Below, in pieces: positions 18,420-27,768 of a stretch of DNA of 64,000 nt. The position numbers were made by a program, and so were the translations under genes. The notes below the pieces were generated by a model. The model ran no database searches, was not told the DNA's origin, and saw only the letters and a program-made list of their open reading frames with translations. Position 1 is the first letter of the stretch. Each line of letters begins with the position of its first letter. The DNA lies in assembly GCA_963677085.2 (NCBI GenBank), contig CAXXFH010000003.1:682001-746000 (forward strand). The letters run 5' to 3'. The DNA comes from G963677085 sp963677085 (GTDB lineage Bacteria; Planctomycetota; Planctomycetia; Pirellulales; Thermoguttaceae).

Positions 18420-19475
18420 TCAGTTCGGGGCCGCTCGCAAGTTCGGTTCAACGCCATTGACCAAGGGCAACCGCCCCTCGCCCGAAAGCAGCCGCCGCAG
18501 GTGGCCGGCCATGAGCTTGGGGCTATTGCGGAAAGCGTCGATCGTGCTACCGGCAATGTGCGGTGTAATGGTCACGTTGTCGAGTGCGACCAACGGATGA
18601 TCCGCCGGCAAGGGCTCGGTGTCGAACACGTCGAGCGCCGCGCCCATGATTCGTCGCTCTTGAAGCGCCCGAGTCAGGGCTTCTTCGTCGACCAGGCCGC
18701 TGCGCGCCGTGTTCACGAGCACCGCGTTGGGTTTCATCACGGCCAATTGTTTTTCGCCGATCAGATGGTACGTGTCTTCGGTAAGTCGGGCATGCACCGA
18801 AATCACGTCGGACTGCTTCACCAGGGTCTCCAGGTCGACCAGCTTGGCCGGCGCCGGGTCGCCCTGGAAAAACGGGTCGTAAGCGATCACGTTGCTCCCG
18901 AAAGCCGCGAGGTAGCCGCCCACCAGTTGGCCCACGGCACCGTACCCCACCAGCCCAACGGTTTTCTCGTACAACTCGGGAATGGCGTCGCTATTGGGAT
19001 AGTCGCGCTGCCAGGCACCGTTCTTCAGGCGTTCGTGCGATCGGGCGATATTGCGCACTTCGGCCAAAATCATGCCCATGGCACACTCGGCCACCGCTCG
19101 AGCGTTGCGACCCGGAGTGTTCAACACGGAGACACCACGATTGGTAGCGAACTGAACGTCGACATTCTCCGTGCCGCCTCGGAGCACCTCGATGATCTGG
19201 AGCTTCTCGGCCGCCTCGATGAATTGGCGGCTGATGGGTGTGAACTGAACAACGACAATCCGGAAGTCGGCCAAATCGTCGGTAATCTCGGCCGGCAACG
19301 TTACCGCTTCCGGCCCTCCGTTTTCGATGGCCAGATTGGCTTCCTGAAGCTCGACCAACGTCTCGTGCTCCCAACGGCGCACTTCCACTTCCACGCCCAA
19401 ATCGGCCAACGAGGCCAACCCTTGTTGCATGAAATCACTCGGGATGTAATTATCGCTGATGGCCAACAACTTCAT
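18420..19475 (-). CDS. D-isomer-specific 2-hydroxyacid dehydrogenase (SerA-like)
   Basis: 351 residues. A split substrate domain encloses an NAD-binding domain with 'VGLVGYGAVGQLVGGYL' (GxGxxG) and an acidic residue after the second strand ('VIAYDPF'). The catalytic Arg is in 'LVNTARSGLVDEEAL' and the His in 'ITPHIAGST', with the Glu in between ('FDTEPLPADHPL'). It lacks an ACT or regulatory domain, so it is unlike full-length phosphoglycerate dehydrogenase. GGAGAA lies 8 bases before the ATG. In this sugar operon it more likely reduces or oxidises a hydroxyacid from sugar catabolism than makes serine. Confidence 0.88.
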   Translation of the reverse strand: MKLLAISDNYIPSDFMQQGLASLADLGVEVEVRRWEHETLVELQEANLAIENGGPEAVTLPAEITDDLADFRIVVVQFTPISRQFIEAAEKLQIIEVLRGGTENVDVQFATNRGVSVLNTPGRNARAVAECAMGMILAEVRNIARSHERLKNGAWQRDYPNSDAIPELYEKTVGLVGYGAVGQLVGGYLAAFGSNVIAYDPFFQGDPAPAKLVDLETLVKQSDVISVHARLTEDTYHLIGEKQLAVMKPNAVLVNTARSGLVDEEALTRALQERRIMGAALDVFDTEPLPADHPLVALDNVTITPHIAGSTIDAFRNSPKLMAGHLRRLLSGEGRLPLVNGVEPNLRAAPN

Positions 19476-19514
19476 GCCACGTTTCTCCGTCGATTAACCG
19501 GTTGATAACCGTCC

Positions 19515-20366
19515 TTACACTGCGTTTTTCGCAAACAACAACTCAATCTTCTCCGCCACCGCTGCACTGACTTCGTCTTTGATCGGGCTAAAGATGTGCT
19601 CGGGCAACGGATCTTCGCGAGTCTGCGAGCCGCAGGCCTTTTGCAGCCCACGCCCCATGGCACACCGCAAGTCGGCGTAGATGTTCAACTTGCTGATACC
19701 ATTGCGTACCGCGTTTTGAATCTGGTCGTCCGGCGTACCAGAACCGCCGTGCAACACCAGCGGCACGGGACTGACTTCGTTGAGTTGCTTGAGCCGCTCG
19801 ATATCGAGATTCGGCAGCGACTTGTAAACACCGTGGGACGTGCCAATCGAAACGGCCAACGCATCGACGTCGGTCTGCTCGACGAACTTGACCACCTCGT
19901 CCGGCTCGGTAAGCACGTTTTCGGTATGCTGGGTTTCCAGCAAATCAGCCCCGCCCACCAGACCAAGTTCCGCTTCGCAGCTAACGCCCTTCGCGTGGGC
20001 AATCTCGACAGCCGCCCGCGTAATCGCGACGTTTTCGTCGAACGGCAAACTGGAGCCATCGATCATGACGGACGAAAACCCGCAGTCGACCGCCATCTGG
20101 ATGTCTTCCAACTTCGTGGCGTGATCGAGGTGCAACGCGACGGGAATCTGGTGGTGATCGGCCACGGCCTTGATCAGCCCGGGCAGATAGGCCCAGCCGT
20201 TGCCCTGAAGATCGGCCAACAGGCACATCAAGATTACCGGCGAACGATTGGCTTCGGCCGTTTCGAGAATGGCACGCACGAGAACATCCGACACACAATC
20301 GAACGCCGGGGCGGCATAGTGGTTTGCACGTGCGTGGGTCAGAATTTCCTTGGTAGTAACGAGCAT
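19515..20366 (-). CDS. Class II (zinc) ketose-bisphosphate aldolase
   Basis: 283 residues, a TIM barrel. Signature elements: 'PVALHLDHATKLEDIQMAVDCGFSSVMIDGS' with the zinc-ligand His and catalytic Asp, 'EAELGLVGG', 'AVSIGTSHGVY' (second zinc His) and 'PLVLHGGSGTPDDQI' (third zinc His and phosphate-binding Gly-Gly-Ser). Short for FbaA, and closer in length to tagatose-bisphosphate or other ketose 1-phosphate aldolases. With the LyxK-like kinase in the same operon it would cleave a phosphorylated ketose to a triose phosphate and an aldehyde. AGAGG precedes the ATG. Confidence 0.9.
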   Translation of the reverse strand: MLVTTKEILTHARANHYAAPAFDCVSDVLVRAILETAEANRSPVILMCLLADLQGNGWAYLPGLIKAVADHHQIPVALHLDHATKLEDIQMAVDCGFSSVMIDGSSLPFDENVAITRAAVEIAHAKGVSCEAELGLVGGADLLETQHTENVLTEPDEVVKFVEQTDVDALAVSIGTSHGVYKSLPNLDIERLKQLNEVSPVPLVLHGGSGTPDDQIQNAVRNGISKLNIYADLRCAMGRGLQKACGSQTREDPLPEHIFSPIKDEVSAAVAEKIELLFAKNAV

Positions 20367-20412
20367 AAAGCCTCTACATCGGGATAAGTGGAATATCTTT
20401 TCAAAAAATGGG

Positions 20413-20531
20413 AACCATGAAGAGCATGAAGTTCATGAAGGAAGGAAAAACCTGTATCAGGCGTAACATGATTTGCAGTACCGGGTTGGCCTTCCACTGT
20501 CTCCTTCATGCACTTCATGGCCTTCATGGTT
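20413..20531. repeat. CATGAAG inverted-repeat element
   Basis: Arms of 30 bases (20413-20442 and 20502-20531) are inverted copies with a few mismatches. Each is built from three near-tandem CATGAAG units (ACCATGAAG, CATGAAG, CATGAAG). It sits inside the sugar operon between the aldolase and SDR genes, so it would be transcribed and fold into a long hairpin. Confidence 0.8.
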
Positions 20532-20554
20532 TATTGGTAGTCGAGGAGGGAAGA

Positions 20555-21337
20555 CTACCGCATCAACATGCCGCCGGTGGCGTCGACCGTGGCGCCAGTC
20601 ATGTAGCTGGCTCGCGCCGATGCCAGGAACACGACGACATCGGCCACTTCGGAGGGATCGGCAATGCGCCGCAGGGGAATCCGCTCGATGTATTTCTGTT
20701 CGTTTTGGGAGATGGCGTCGCGTGCCATTACGGTATTCATCATCCCGGGGGCCACGGCGTTGACTTGAATGCCGTGGGGAGCAACCTCGCGGGCCAACGA
20801 GATGGTAAACGCCACCAGCCCGGCCTTCGACGCCGCGTAATGGGAGTGGCCGGTGGTCGAGCCATGGAAGGCCGCCTGCGAGGTGATGTTGACGATACGC
20901 CCGGTTCGTTTGGCGTCGAGCCAGCGACGAATCGCCTCGCGGCAGGCCAAAAACGGCCCGGTAAGGTTCACTTGTTGTACGGTGTTCCACTGGTCTTCGG
21001 TAATGTCGCGCACCGCGCCGGTGGGCCAGATGCCCGCGTTGTTAACCAACACGTCGAGCGGCCCGAAGGCGGTTTCCGTGAGCTTGAACATCTGCTCGAT
21101 GTCGGCGGCCACGCCCATATCGCCCGGCACGGGCAAGGCCTCGACGCCGTAGCGCGTCTTGATCTCCTTGGCCAACGCCGTGGCTTCGTCGACCAGATCC
21201 ACCCCGCGTTTCAGGTCGCGGTAGTAGTTGATCGCCACCTTAGTCCCTTCGGCAGCCAAACCCAGGCTGATCGCCCGACCTAGCCCGCGCGAACCCCCGG
21301 TAACAATTGCCACTTTGCCTTGCAGTTCGAGATCCAT
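20555..21337 (-). CDS. Short-chain dehydrogenase/reductase
   Basis: 260 residues, classical SDR. Cofactor motif 'VTGGSRGLGRAIS', 'VNNAGIW' for the adenine pocket, catalytic Ser in 'NITSQAAFHGSTTG' and the 'YAASKAG' Tyr-Lys pair. An Arg/Lys follows the second strand ('INYYRDLKRG'), which suggests NADP preference. FabG-like by similarity, but the context (FGGY kinase upstream, aldolase downstream) points to a sugar or polyol dehydrogenase. Confidence 0.9.
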   Translation of the reverse strand: MDLELQGKVAIVTGGSRGLGRAISLGLAAEGTKVAINYYRDLKRGVDLVDEATALAKEIKTRYGVEALPVPGDMGVAADIEQMFKLTETAFGPLDVLVNNAGIWPTGAVRDITEDQWNTVQQVNLTGPFLACREAIRRWLDAKRTGRIVNITSQAAFHGSTTGHSHYAASKAGLVAFTISLAREVAPHGIQVNAVAPGMMNTVMARDAISQNEQKYIERIPLRRIADPSEVADVVVFLASARASYMTGATVDATGGMLMR

Positions 21338-21514
21338 GGAGCCTGCCTATGTTGACCAATGGAACACCAATCGCTCTATGAAACGACATCCGCCCTCGCG
21401 TAGGTATAGCGAAATCGAGGTCCGTTTCCAAGCCACCCACCCCAATGGGCTAGTTGCTAATGGCCGTAGGTGCAGCACCTCGCGAGCAGTGCAATATGCA
21501 TTCTAGCAACGAAT

Positions 21515-23029
21515 TCACGCCCAGTCGCCCCATACCGGCTCCAAAGCGGCGAGAACTTTTTCATAGCGCGCATATTTCTGGGCGTAGAGGTCGGCCATGG
21601 CCGGGTTGGGTTCATGTACGCGCGATGTTTCGACCATGGCGGTAATCGCCTCGGCGTAATTCGGATAGATCCCAGCCGCCACACTGCCGCAGATCGCACA
21701 GCCCAGGGCACCCAGTTCCGTGCCCGAGGGAATGGCCACCGGCATCTGGAATACGTCGGCAAAGATTTGTCCCCACACCTCACTGCGTGCGGCCCCGCCC
21801 ACCAAGCGAATCGTCTCGGCCGGCTCGCGAAACTTCATCAGCCGGTCGGTATGCGCCTTATGGCCAAAAGCCACGCCCTCGTAGATAGCCCGAAGGGCGT
21901 GTCCACGATTGTGCCATCCGTTGAGGCCCACGAGCGAAGCCTTTGCGTTGGGCGTAGCGTTCGAGCCGAACAGGAAGGGCAGGAAAACGATGTTCGACTC
22001 CTCGGGCTTGGCTTCCGCAACCCAACGATTGCAGAGTTCATAAATCGAGCCGTCCTTTTGCGTGTCGGATTGATGCTGGCCCTCGAAAAACTGGCTGACG
22101 AACCACTCCAGGTTGCTGGCCGAGGTGGCGCTGGCTTCCATCATCAGGTAGTAATCGGGAATGCAGTAGCGACAGCACATGAAGATATCGCGACTAACGA
22201 CCGGCTCGGTCGCGATGTATTGGTTCACGCTCCACGTGCCGGCCACCAGACAGAGTTGACTTGAGTCGACCAACCCGGCCGCCAGACAGCAGGCGTCGAC
22301 GTCGAAAAGCCCACCGGCCACAGGCGTTCCTTCGGCCAAACCCGTTTCGGCAGCCGCTTCGGCGGTAACCGTGCCACAAATTTCCTCGCTACGGACCACC
22401 GGTGGCAACAAATCTCGCATTTCGGCCAGACCGAAGGCTTCCAGCACTTCGTCGTCGTACTGGCCCGTGCCGACGTTTGTCAAGCTGGTGCCGGAGGCGT
22501 CCGTCAATTCACTTTGGATCTTCCCGCAAAGCCGAAATCGCGTATAGTCTTTCACCATCAGCACCCAGCCGGCCCGTTGCATCACGTCCGGCTCGTGATC
22601 GCGAATCCACGCCAGCAGGGCGTTGGGCTGCGCCGCCCAAAGCGATTGCATAGTCAGCGGCAGCACCTTTTCGTCGACGCCGTCGCGGATCCACTTGGCA
22701 ACGTACTCTTGCGCCCGAGTGTCGGTGGAAATAATCCCGTTGCGAACCGGTTTTCCCTGTTTGTCGACCAGGTAGAGCCCGTTGCCATGTCCGGCCGTTG
22801 CCACACAGGCAATGTCCTTCGGGTCGACACCGGCCGTGGCAAGAACCGAACGAATGGCCTCGGCAGTGGCTGTCCAGAGAGCCTCGGTATCGCGTTCGGT
22901 ATGGCCAGGGACAGGCAGGATCATCTCGGTTTTTCGGCTGGCCACGGCCACTTCGCAGCCATCGGGAGTAAACAGAGCCGCCTTGGCCATCGTGCCACCG
23001 TTGTCGATTCCCAGCAGATAAGTCGGCAT
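21515..23029 (-). CDS. FGGY carbohydrate kinase, L-xylulose kinase (LyxK)-like
   Basis: 504 residues from the ATG at 23029, which has GAGGAGA upstream and opens with 'YLLGIDNGGTMAKAALF' (phosphate-1 loop). The text follows E. coli LyxK closely as I recall it: 'GHTERDTEALW', 'GHGNGLYLVDKQGKPVRNGI', 'YDDEVLEAFGLAEMRDLLPPVV', 'EICGTVTAEAAAETGLAEGTPVAGGLFDVDA' and 'GTWSVNQ'. The second FGGY half has 'RLVGGAARSEVWGQIFADVFQMPV'. It probably phosphorylates L-xylulose, 3-keto-L-gulonate or a related ketose. First gene of the operon; the exact substrate is inference. Confidence 0.88.
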   Translation of the reverse strand: MPTYLLGIDNGGTMAKAALFTPDGCEVAVASRKTEMILPVPGHTERDTEALWTATAEAIRSVLATAGVDPKDIACVATAGHGNGLYLVDKQGKPVRNGIISTDTRAQEYVAKWIRDGVDEKVLPLTMQSLWAAQPNALLAWIRDHEPDVMQRAGWVLMVKDYTRFRLCGKIQSELTDASGTSLTNVGTGQYDDEVLEAFGLAEMRDLLPPVVRSEEICGTVTAEAAAETGLAEGTPVAGGLFDVDACCLAAGLVDSSQLCLVAGTWSVNQYIATEPVVSRDIFMCCRYCIPDYYLMMEASATSASNLEWFVSQFFEGQHQSDTQKDGSIYELCNRWVAEAKPEESNIVFLPFLFGSNATPNAKASLVGLNGWHNRGHALRAIYEGVAFGHKAHTDRLMKFREPAETIRLVGGAARSEVWGQIFADVFQMPVAIPSGTELGALGCAICGSVAAGIYPNYAEAITAMVETSRVHEPNPAMADLYAQKYARYEKVLAALEPVWGDWA

Positions 23030-23338
23030 CGTCGGTTTCTCTCCTCGACTGCGAAAAATGGTCCGATGAACAACTGAAGCTCGCGTCTCCCGTGTCGCGA
23101 TCAATAACACAACCAGCCGTAAGGATCAAGTAGGCAGCCTTCATGGAAACGATTTCCAGGCCCGGCTTCAAACGCGCAGTCTACTGAACAAACGACTTTC
23201 TTGTCGTTTGTTTTTGGACGTCATGTCAGGAAAACGCAAAACAATGTGCTTTTACGAGATAATTGACGCTTCCCGTTACCCTTGGTACGGTGAACGGAAC
23301 TTGATACGCGTATTCCTCGTTAGCCTGGGAGTCTTGCC
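23030..23338. other. Divergent intergenic region
   Basis: About 309 bases between the divergent kinase operon and an LRR lipoprotein gene. A TTGACG (about 23264) with TACGGT 17 bases later could be the LRR gene promoter. No gene or repeat seen. Confidence 0.4.
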
Positions 23339-24292
23339 TTGAAACGTACAGCCGTTTTCCTTTCATTCTCGATGACGTTGATCTTGTTCGGTTGTACGGG
23401 CCAATCGGGCGATAGCTCGACTTCGCCCGATGCCGTGAAAAAAACTCCCACCGAACCTGCCGAAACAACGACTGATGCCCCCCCGGCAACCGGCACGTCG
23501 CAAGCCACGTCGGCCAACGCCGCGATCACCACGCCCGACGAGTTGAAAGCCGCACTGCGGAAGAAAAATCCTAAGCTGACCAGCGAAATCGGTGTAGGGG
23601 CCGACGAACAGGCCATCCGCGCTGTGCAGATCAACGACCCAAACCTTGAAGACATCTCGCCATTGAAGGGTCTGCCGTTGATGCTGCTCGACCTTCGCGG
23701 CAGTCGGATCGAAGACCTCAGCCCGTTGCAGGGCATGCCACTGCGGGAACTCTACCTGGAAGATACGCCGGTCGACGACGTCTCCGCACTAAAAGGCATG
23801 CCACTGGCCAAGCTATACCTAAGCAATACGAAGGTCGAAGATCTCGGCCCACTTCAAGGTGCCCAAACGCTAAGCGAAGTAAATCTGGTGGGCACCAAGG
23901 TAGCAGACCTCGGCCCCTTGGCCAAGTCGCCGGTACGCATGCTGTGGATGACGGGCTGCCCAATCTCCGATATCAGCCCGCTGAAAACCATGCCGCTGGT
24001 AAGCGTTACGCTGGCCGACACGAAGGTATCCGACCTCACGCCGCTGGAGCGTCACCCGACAATCGAACGCCTGCACATCGCACGAACGAACGTCACCGAC
24101 CTCGAACCACTCAAATGGCTGCGGCTCACGCGGCTGATCTTCACGCCCAATCGGATCAAGCAGGGGATCGATGTCGTCCGCGTAATGGACAGCCTCCAAG
24201 AGATCGACACGGCGTTTCCCCACCCCGAACACGAACGCCCACTACCGCCCGCCGCTTTTTGGCAGATGTACGACGCGGGCGCGTTGAAGTGA
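23339..24292 (+). CDS. LRR lipoprotein
   Basis: 317 residues. Starts at TTG (23339) with GGGAG 7 bases upstream. The lipobox is 'LILFGC', followed by a Ser/Thr/Pro-rich linker of about 50 residues. The body has about seven short LRRs with an internalin-like SDS22 pattern: 'LKGLPLMLLDLRGSRIEDLSPL', with the 'DLSPLxG.PL..LYL..T.V' theme repeating every 22-23 residues. The C-terminus ends 'AAFWQMYDAGAL', as in LRR tails of planctomycete protein kinases. Probably an anchored surface recognition protein; no partner gene adjacent. Confidence 0.82.
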   Translation: MKRTAVFLSFSMTLILFGCTGQSGDSSTSPDAVKKTPTEPAETTTDAPPATGTSQATSANAAITTPDELKAALRKKNPKLTSEIGVGADEQAIRAVQINDPNLEDISPLKGLPLMLLDLRGSRIEDLSPLQGMPLRELYLEDTPVDDVSALKGMPLAKLYLSNTKVEDLGPLQGAQTLSEVNLVGTKVADLGPLAKSPVRMLWMTGCPISDISPLKTMPLVSVTLADTKVSDLTPLERHPTIERLHIARTNVTDLEPLKWLRLTRLIFTPNRIKQGIDVVRVMDSLQEIDTAFPHPEHERPLPPAAFWQMYDAGALK

Positions 24293-24621
24293 CGTGCCAT
24301 CGTAGGACTCTGCACTCTGGCAATCGTCGAGCGAGAGGTCGGGTGTCTTGGGCAGCTTGCCTGTCCTTTCCTCAGCAGTGTCAAACAGGCCGCCACTGGC
24401 ACCCATCAATCCAAGACTGGCAGGGCAATAAAATTTACTCAAACCGAAAACAATGGTCCGAGCCTGCGTTCTAAAGGGTCGAGAGACGAGGGGTTAGGGA
24501 CGAGCATGGTCCGTTTTTGACCTGCATTTTCTCGTCCCTCGTCTCTAATCTCTTGGCATGGCTTTGTTTAATCGCCAGACGCTTTCAGTTTGAGTATTTA
24601 GGTAACGCCTCGACATTCACC
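24293..24621. other. Convergent intergenic region with inverted repeat
   Basis: About 330 bases between two convergent genes. Arms 24482-24504 and 24531-24553 share GAGACGAGGG and GGGACGAG blocks in inverted orientation, so a stem that ends transcripts from either side is possible. No gene seen. Confidence 0.5.
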
Positions 24622-27261
24622 CTACACGTCCTCAGCCGGTAGCGTGTAGATTGTAAGCCCGTCAATATCTTTCCTCTGGGGTGTCACGCAACTGGCGAGC
24701 CAGGCAACACTGGCGCAGGTGACGATGCCGATGGCCGCGTACAGGAAAAAGTGTACGGCGCCGGATGCTCGAATGAAGTAGATCACCACGCCGCTTATGA
24801 AGAAGCCTAAGACGGCACCCACGCCGTTTGCCCGGCGCGTGAAGATACCCACTACGAACAGCCCGGCCACGCCGCCGCCAAATAGGCCGACGATTCGCAA
24901 ATACTGATCCCAGAGCGAGCGGTTTTGGATGACCGCCATGTAAAGGGCCAAACCGGTGCCGATGGCTCCCAGTGCCACGGTGAACCAGCGGGCAAGCCGC
25001 AGACAATGCCGATCGGTCACCTCGGGTCGAAACCGGCGATACCAGTCGGTGGTAAGCGCCGTAGCGATCGAGTTCATGCTGCTGTCGAGACTCGACATGG
25101 CTGCAGCGAACAGGGCCGCTATCACCAGACCCGAGATTCCCATGGGCAACTGCTGCGCGACGAACCACGGCAGGATACGGTCGGTTTCGTCCAACGGCAC
25201 GAGCAAGTTGGGATGCAATTTATAAAACGCCCAAAGGGCTGTCCCCAAAGAAAAAAACAAAACGCCCGAGGGGATTATCAGCAAAGCATTCGTCCAGATA
25301 GATCGGGCGGCCTGCTTCTCGTCGCGCGTGGTCAGGTAGCGCTGTACCACGGTTTGATCGGCCGTGAAGGGGACCAACCCTTCGAGCATCTTGCCAACCA
25401 ACACTACCCAAATCGCCGTGGTGGCGATATCCCAGGTAGGATTGATCATACGAAACTTGCCGGCATCGCTGCCCATGGAAACGATCTGCGCGACCCCGCC
25501 CTCGACACCCCAAACGATCACTCCTAAACTGAGCACCGCGCCGCCCAGCAGGACGGCTACTTGAATTACGTCGGTCCACACCACGGCCTCGATCCCACCC
25601 AGCACCGTGTAAAGCGTGGCCAGCACGCCCATCAGTACGATGCAAAGGTAAACGTCAACCCCGGTCACCGCTGACAAGGCCATCGACGGCAGATAGAGCA
25701 CCACGCCCATCCGACCAAGCTGCAACAGAATAAACGCCGCACTGCCCAACAGTCGGGCCACCACATTGAAGCGTTTCTCCAAGTACTCGTAGGCCGTGGT
25801 TACATTCAGTCGTCGATAAAACGGCAGATAGGCCCAAATCAACAGCGGCGTCACGGCCACCACGGCCACGTGGCCCATCAGATAAACCCAATCCGTGGCA
25901 AACGCCTTGGCCGGAATGGCCATAAAGGTAATGGCGCTAAGCTGCGTGCCGAAAATGCTCAGCCCGGCCGCCCACCAGGGAATCCGCCGGCCGCCGAGGA
26001 AGAAGTCGTTGGTCGTGTTTTCGCGCCGCGAGAAATAGAACCCCATCGCCACCAGCATGGCCAGATAAACCGCGACGGTCAGGTAGTCGAGCCAACCGAA
26101 AACGGCCTGAACTTGTCGGCGCTGGGCCAGCAACATCTGCGGCGTTCGCACGCCGGGACGTATCTCACCGCAAGGAAGAATGAAGCCCTCGCCATACGGC
26201 ACGGCCACGGTCGTCACCGGCGGTAGCGTTCCCTTTTGGCCAGGCACTTGTCCCATCGCCGCCCACGTGTCGGTCATCGTTTCGTAGGTGAGCACGTCGC
26301 GCCGAAAACCAGGGTGTTGGTTGCGCAGGCTGGTGCCCTGCCCGGCGTGCGAACCGTCGTCGCCACCGATAACGGCCAAATGCGTTTGCCCTAACTGCGG
26401 TGCGGGCGACGGCGCCGCGACAACAGGGTAGGGGACATCGGCCGTGCGACACCAACCTCTTTTCGGCATGTAACAGTAGCCGTCGCACAAATACTCACGC
26501 TCCGTAGTTCCATCAGCGACGGCCACCAAATTGACTCCGCTGAACAAATAGAACGAGCCACCCTGCGTACCAGCGACGGCGAGCATTCGCGGACAGCCCG
26601 GCCACGGCTCCAATTCGCGCCACTGCCGCTTGTCGACCGGTTCGTCCAGATCCATCGCCCAAAAGGTTTTCAACGCTCCCGGCGCGTCGGGCGACTCGCG
26701 TCCTCCCGCTACGTAGACCGTGTTGCCCACCAGGGCGCCGCACCCAAAGGCCATCGGCTGCGGGGTGGGCGGCAACTCGATGCGCTGCACTTCTCCGTCG
26801 TGCACTTGGAGAAGGAAAACGTCGCGATAGTGTTTCTTATGGTCGCCGCCCCCGATGCACAACAGTCCCTCGGGCGTAGTCAGCGAAACGCCGTAGGCCA
26901 AGGGGCGAGGCAGACGTTGTGAAGCCTCCCGCCAAGTTACTCCCGAAAAGGAAAACGTTTCGTCGCGCTTTCCTAACGCCTTCAAATCCAAAACATAAAC
27001 GCGGTCGTGCCAGACCTTAGGGTTTCCTTTCCAGGGTGGCCCCTCCGGAAAGTTGGCACCGCCGGCTACGATTAACACGTCATCGCTGACTCCAGCAAAC
27101 GGTCCGGCCACGCCAAGCGAGTCGGGAAGGGGCGGCAACGTCGACCAATCCAACACGGCCTTGCCCTGCGGTACCGTCTCGCCGGGCGACACGGCCGCAA
27201 CGCCCGACGAACCCGCGACCGACAAAATCAACCCGACCAGTAACCCGACACCATATTTCAT
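24622..27261 (-). CDS. Kelch mutarotase (NanM-like) fused to Na+/solute symporter
   Basis: 879 residues from the ATG at 27261, which opens into a signal peptide ('LLVGLILSVAGSSGVAA'). Residues about 35-380 form a Kelch propeller with the cyclically permuted mutarotase text: 'LPDSLGVAGPFAGVSDDVLIV', 'GGANFPEG.PW', 'VYVAGGRESPD', 'LAVIGGDDGSHAG'. Residues from about 388 on are a sodium:solute symporter with about 13 membrane helices ('NDFFLGGRRIPWWAAGLSIFGTQLSAITFM'). The propeller would sit in the periplasm next to its own transporter. NanM converts alpha to beta sialic acid, which would fit the nearby sialidase. Sialate specificity is inferred from context. Confidence 0.87.
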   Translation of the reverse strand: MKYGVGLLVGLILSVAGSSGVAAVSPGETVPQGKAVLDWSTLPPLPDSLGVAGPFAGVSDDVLIVAGGANFPEGPPWKGNPKVWHDRVYVLDLKALGKRDETFSFSGVTWREASQRLPRPLAYGVSLTTPEGLLCIGGGDHKKHYRDVFLLQVHDGEVQRIELPPTPQPMAFGCGALVGNTVYVAGGRESPDAPGALKTFWAMDLDEPVDKRQWRELEPWPGCPRMLAVAGTQGGSFYLFSGVNLVAVADGTTEREYLCDGYCYMPKRGWCRTADVPYPVVAAPSPAPQLGQTHLAVIGGDDGSHAGQGTSLRNQHPGFRRDVLTYETMTDTWAAMGQVPGQKGTLPPVTTVAVPYGEGFILPCGEIRPGVRTPQMLLAQRRQVQAVFGWLDYLTVAVYLAMLVAMGFYFSRRENTTNDFFLGGRRIPWWAAGLSIFGTQLSAITFMAIPAKAFATDWVYLMGHVAVVAVTPLLIWAYLPFYRRLNVTTAYEYLEKRFNVVARLLGSAAFILLQLGRMGVVLYLPSMALSAVTGVDVYLCIVLMGVLATLYTVLGGIEAVVWTDVIQVAVLLGGAVLSLGVIVWGVEGGVAQIVSMGSDAGKFRMINPTWDIATTAIWVVLVGKMLEGLVPFTADQTVVQRYLTTRDEKQAARSIWTNALLIIPSGVLFFSLGTALWAFYKLHPNLLVPLDETDRILPWFVAQQLPMGISGLVIAALFAAAMSSLDSSMNSIATALTTDWYRRFRPEVTDRHCLRLARWFTVALGAIGTGLALYMAVIQNRSLWDQYLRIVGLFGGGVAGLFVVGIFTRRANGVGAVLGFFISGVVIYFIRASGAVHFFLYAAIGIVTCASVAWLASCVTPQRKDIDGLTIYTLPAEDV

Positions 27262-27768
27262 GTTATCCACCACAAAAGATTGTTCCTCGGTATGCCGCCT
27301 ACAAGCAATAGCACAGGGCGGCAGGGCCGCCAACCAAACGGTGCTACCGCACCCAGTCGAGAACCCGCTCCCGTTAGTCGCTAATCTTTGTCGAAAAGTT
27401 AACGATCTTTGATATTAGCAGTACAGCGCGCAGCGTGTGCGGGATGCCTCGGAAACCACATTAGTGCGTTCCCACCTACACCCTGCCCATGCGAAGTATT
27501 TACCAAAGGCTGTCGCTGCTCTTGCCGTCGTGTTTTTTGCCAAGTTTTTATATTCTCATCAACTCCCCATTGCGTTGTGTTAGTTTTGGTATAAATTGAA
27601 AACGTGCTTAGCACACGATCATCGACTGTTGCTCACACCAACATCGTAATACGTGATATTAACCCTAGCATATTTGACTTAGACACATTCAACCTCGTTT
27701 ACCTTCACATAGGTTAATGAACGAACATTGCAGGAATTCATTACCTCAAACAAGAGAGCCACACAACG
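27262..27768. other. Divergent intergenic region, about 500 bases
   Basis: Lies between the symporter and aldolase genes, so it should hold both promoters. A copy of the dispersed repeat occupies 27323-27412. AT-rich text at 27580-27600 (TTTTGGTATAAATTG) and 27640-27690 could include promoter or regulator sites. The perfect GGTAT/ATACC operator array of the GntR gene is not repeated here, although a single GGTATA occurs. Confidence 0.45.
27323..27412 (-). repeat. Copy of ~90-base dispersed repeat
   Basis: Reads AGGGCCGCCAACCAAACGG, then the hairpin GGTGCTACCGCACC, then CCGCTCCCGTTAGTCGCTAA and a GTCGAAAAGTTAACGATCT tail. The inverse-complement copies are at 34205-34235 and 35825-35894; a degenerate one is at 1061. 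Confidence 0.8.

Noticed and set aside
20339..20527. Small frame translating as MKAMKCMKE..LHELHALHG
   Set aside because: A pure translation of the CATGAAG inverted repeat, not a gene.
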